20,601 bases of DNA from positions 196,657 through 217,257 of the forward strand of contig FN648187.1 of NCBI GenBank assembly GCA_000310025.1, given 5' to 3'. The translations under genes and the position numbers were made by a program. The notes beneath the pieces were generated by a model. The model ran no database searches. It was not told the origin of the DNA and was given only the letters and a program-made list of their open reading frames with translations. This stretch comes from Ectocarpus siliculosus. Taxonomy: Eukaryota > Sar > Phaeophyceae > Ectocarpales > Ectocarpaceae. Position 1 is the first letter of the stretch. Each line of letters starts with the position of its first letter. Below, piece by piece: positions 20,547 through 20,601 of the stretch.

Positions 20547-20601
20547 GGTAATTGGGAATTCCAAAAAAAATTTCCAAAAAAAAAGAAAGCCAAGTCCATG
20601 A
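20231..20601. other. low-quality, probably misjoined sequence end over Mei2 RRM3
   Basis: From 20231 the sequence turns into C, A, T and G runs (C16 at 20232-20247, T-run near 20271-20282). The T-tract, acceptor and first codons of exon 9 at 20190-20223 recur in smeared form at about 20270-20309: GTGTCCAAGGG versus GGGTCCCAAGGG. From 20295 one frame gives GSQGKEK, then KYTQKK (20349-20366), FLY, and FKKKWNGRHPFNNFL (20430 onward). This follows Mei2 RRM3 without gaps but with many residues replaced. The frame differs from that of the clean exon start at 20210. Replacement of bases by their neighbours is typical of a poor read end. Confidence 0.85.

Noticed and set aside
20232-20601. Proline-rich C-terminal tail or pseudogenisation of the Mei2-like protein
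   Set aside because: The homopolymer pattern, the repeated exon start and gap-free colinearity with RRM3 in one frame point to sequence error.

Overview
The window looks like nuclear DNA of a protist with long introns, most likely a stramenopile and plausibly a brown alga. This is an inference from gene style, not from any search. Exons are GC-rich and joined by GT-AG introns of about 0.2 to 2.7 kb with T-rich tracts before the acceptors. The proteins carry long Gln, Gly, Pro, Ala, Ser/Asn and His runs, and non-coding DNA is full of microsatellites and decayed repeats. There is no prokaryotic operon structure. No virus, toxin or CRISPR array was seen.

Layout, all genes on the + strand. (1) 197-1649: a candidate three-exon gene for a small membrane protein. 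It is supported only by splice signals, matching phases and hydrophobicity. (2) 1650-7428: mostly non-coding. It holds a clear non-autonomous DNA transposon of Tc1/mariner/pogo type (3018-3755, TA target site, 24-bp inverted termini, many internal TAAGAAA motifs) and a nested tandem repeat built around the palindrome TACCATGGTA (5764-6080). (3) 7429-11854: a RING-finger gene. Its RING is split by a 2.66-kb intron that carries tRNA-like repeat heads and one copy of a 60-bp dispersed repeat. The protein ends in a second, unusual Cys/His cluster. (4) 11855-13425: intergenic, with a strong G-quadruplex motif. (5) 13426 to the right edge: a Mei2-like RNA-binding protein gene with at least nine exons, RRM1, RRM2 and the start-to-middle of the Mei2-type C-terminal RRM3.

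The last ~370 bases are poor sequence. After 20230 the bases collapse into homopolymer-like runs and the start of exon 9 appears a second time in smeared form about 85 bases further on. From that second copy the Mei2 RRM3 can be followed without gaps in one frame to 20546. This looks like a low-quality read end joined badly, not biology.

The genes show no evident shared pathway: a probable E3 ubiquitin ligase and a probable RNA-binding regulator lie next to each other in the same orientation. I found no convincing new multi-gene system. The most unusual items are the RING protein's C-terminal Cys/His module, the TIR element with its asymmetric array of internal repeats, and the cluster of tRNA-like repeat heads.
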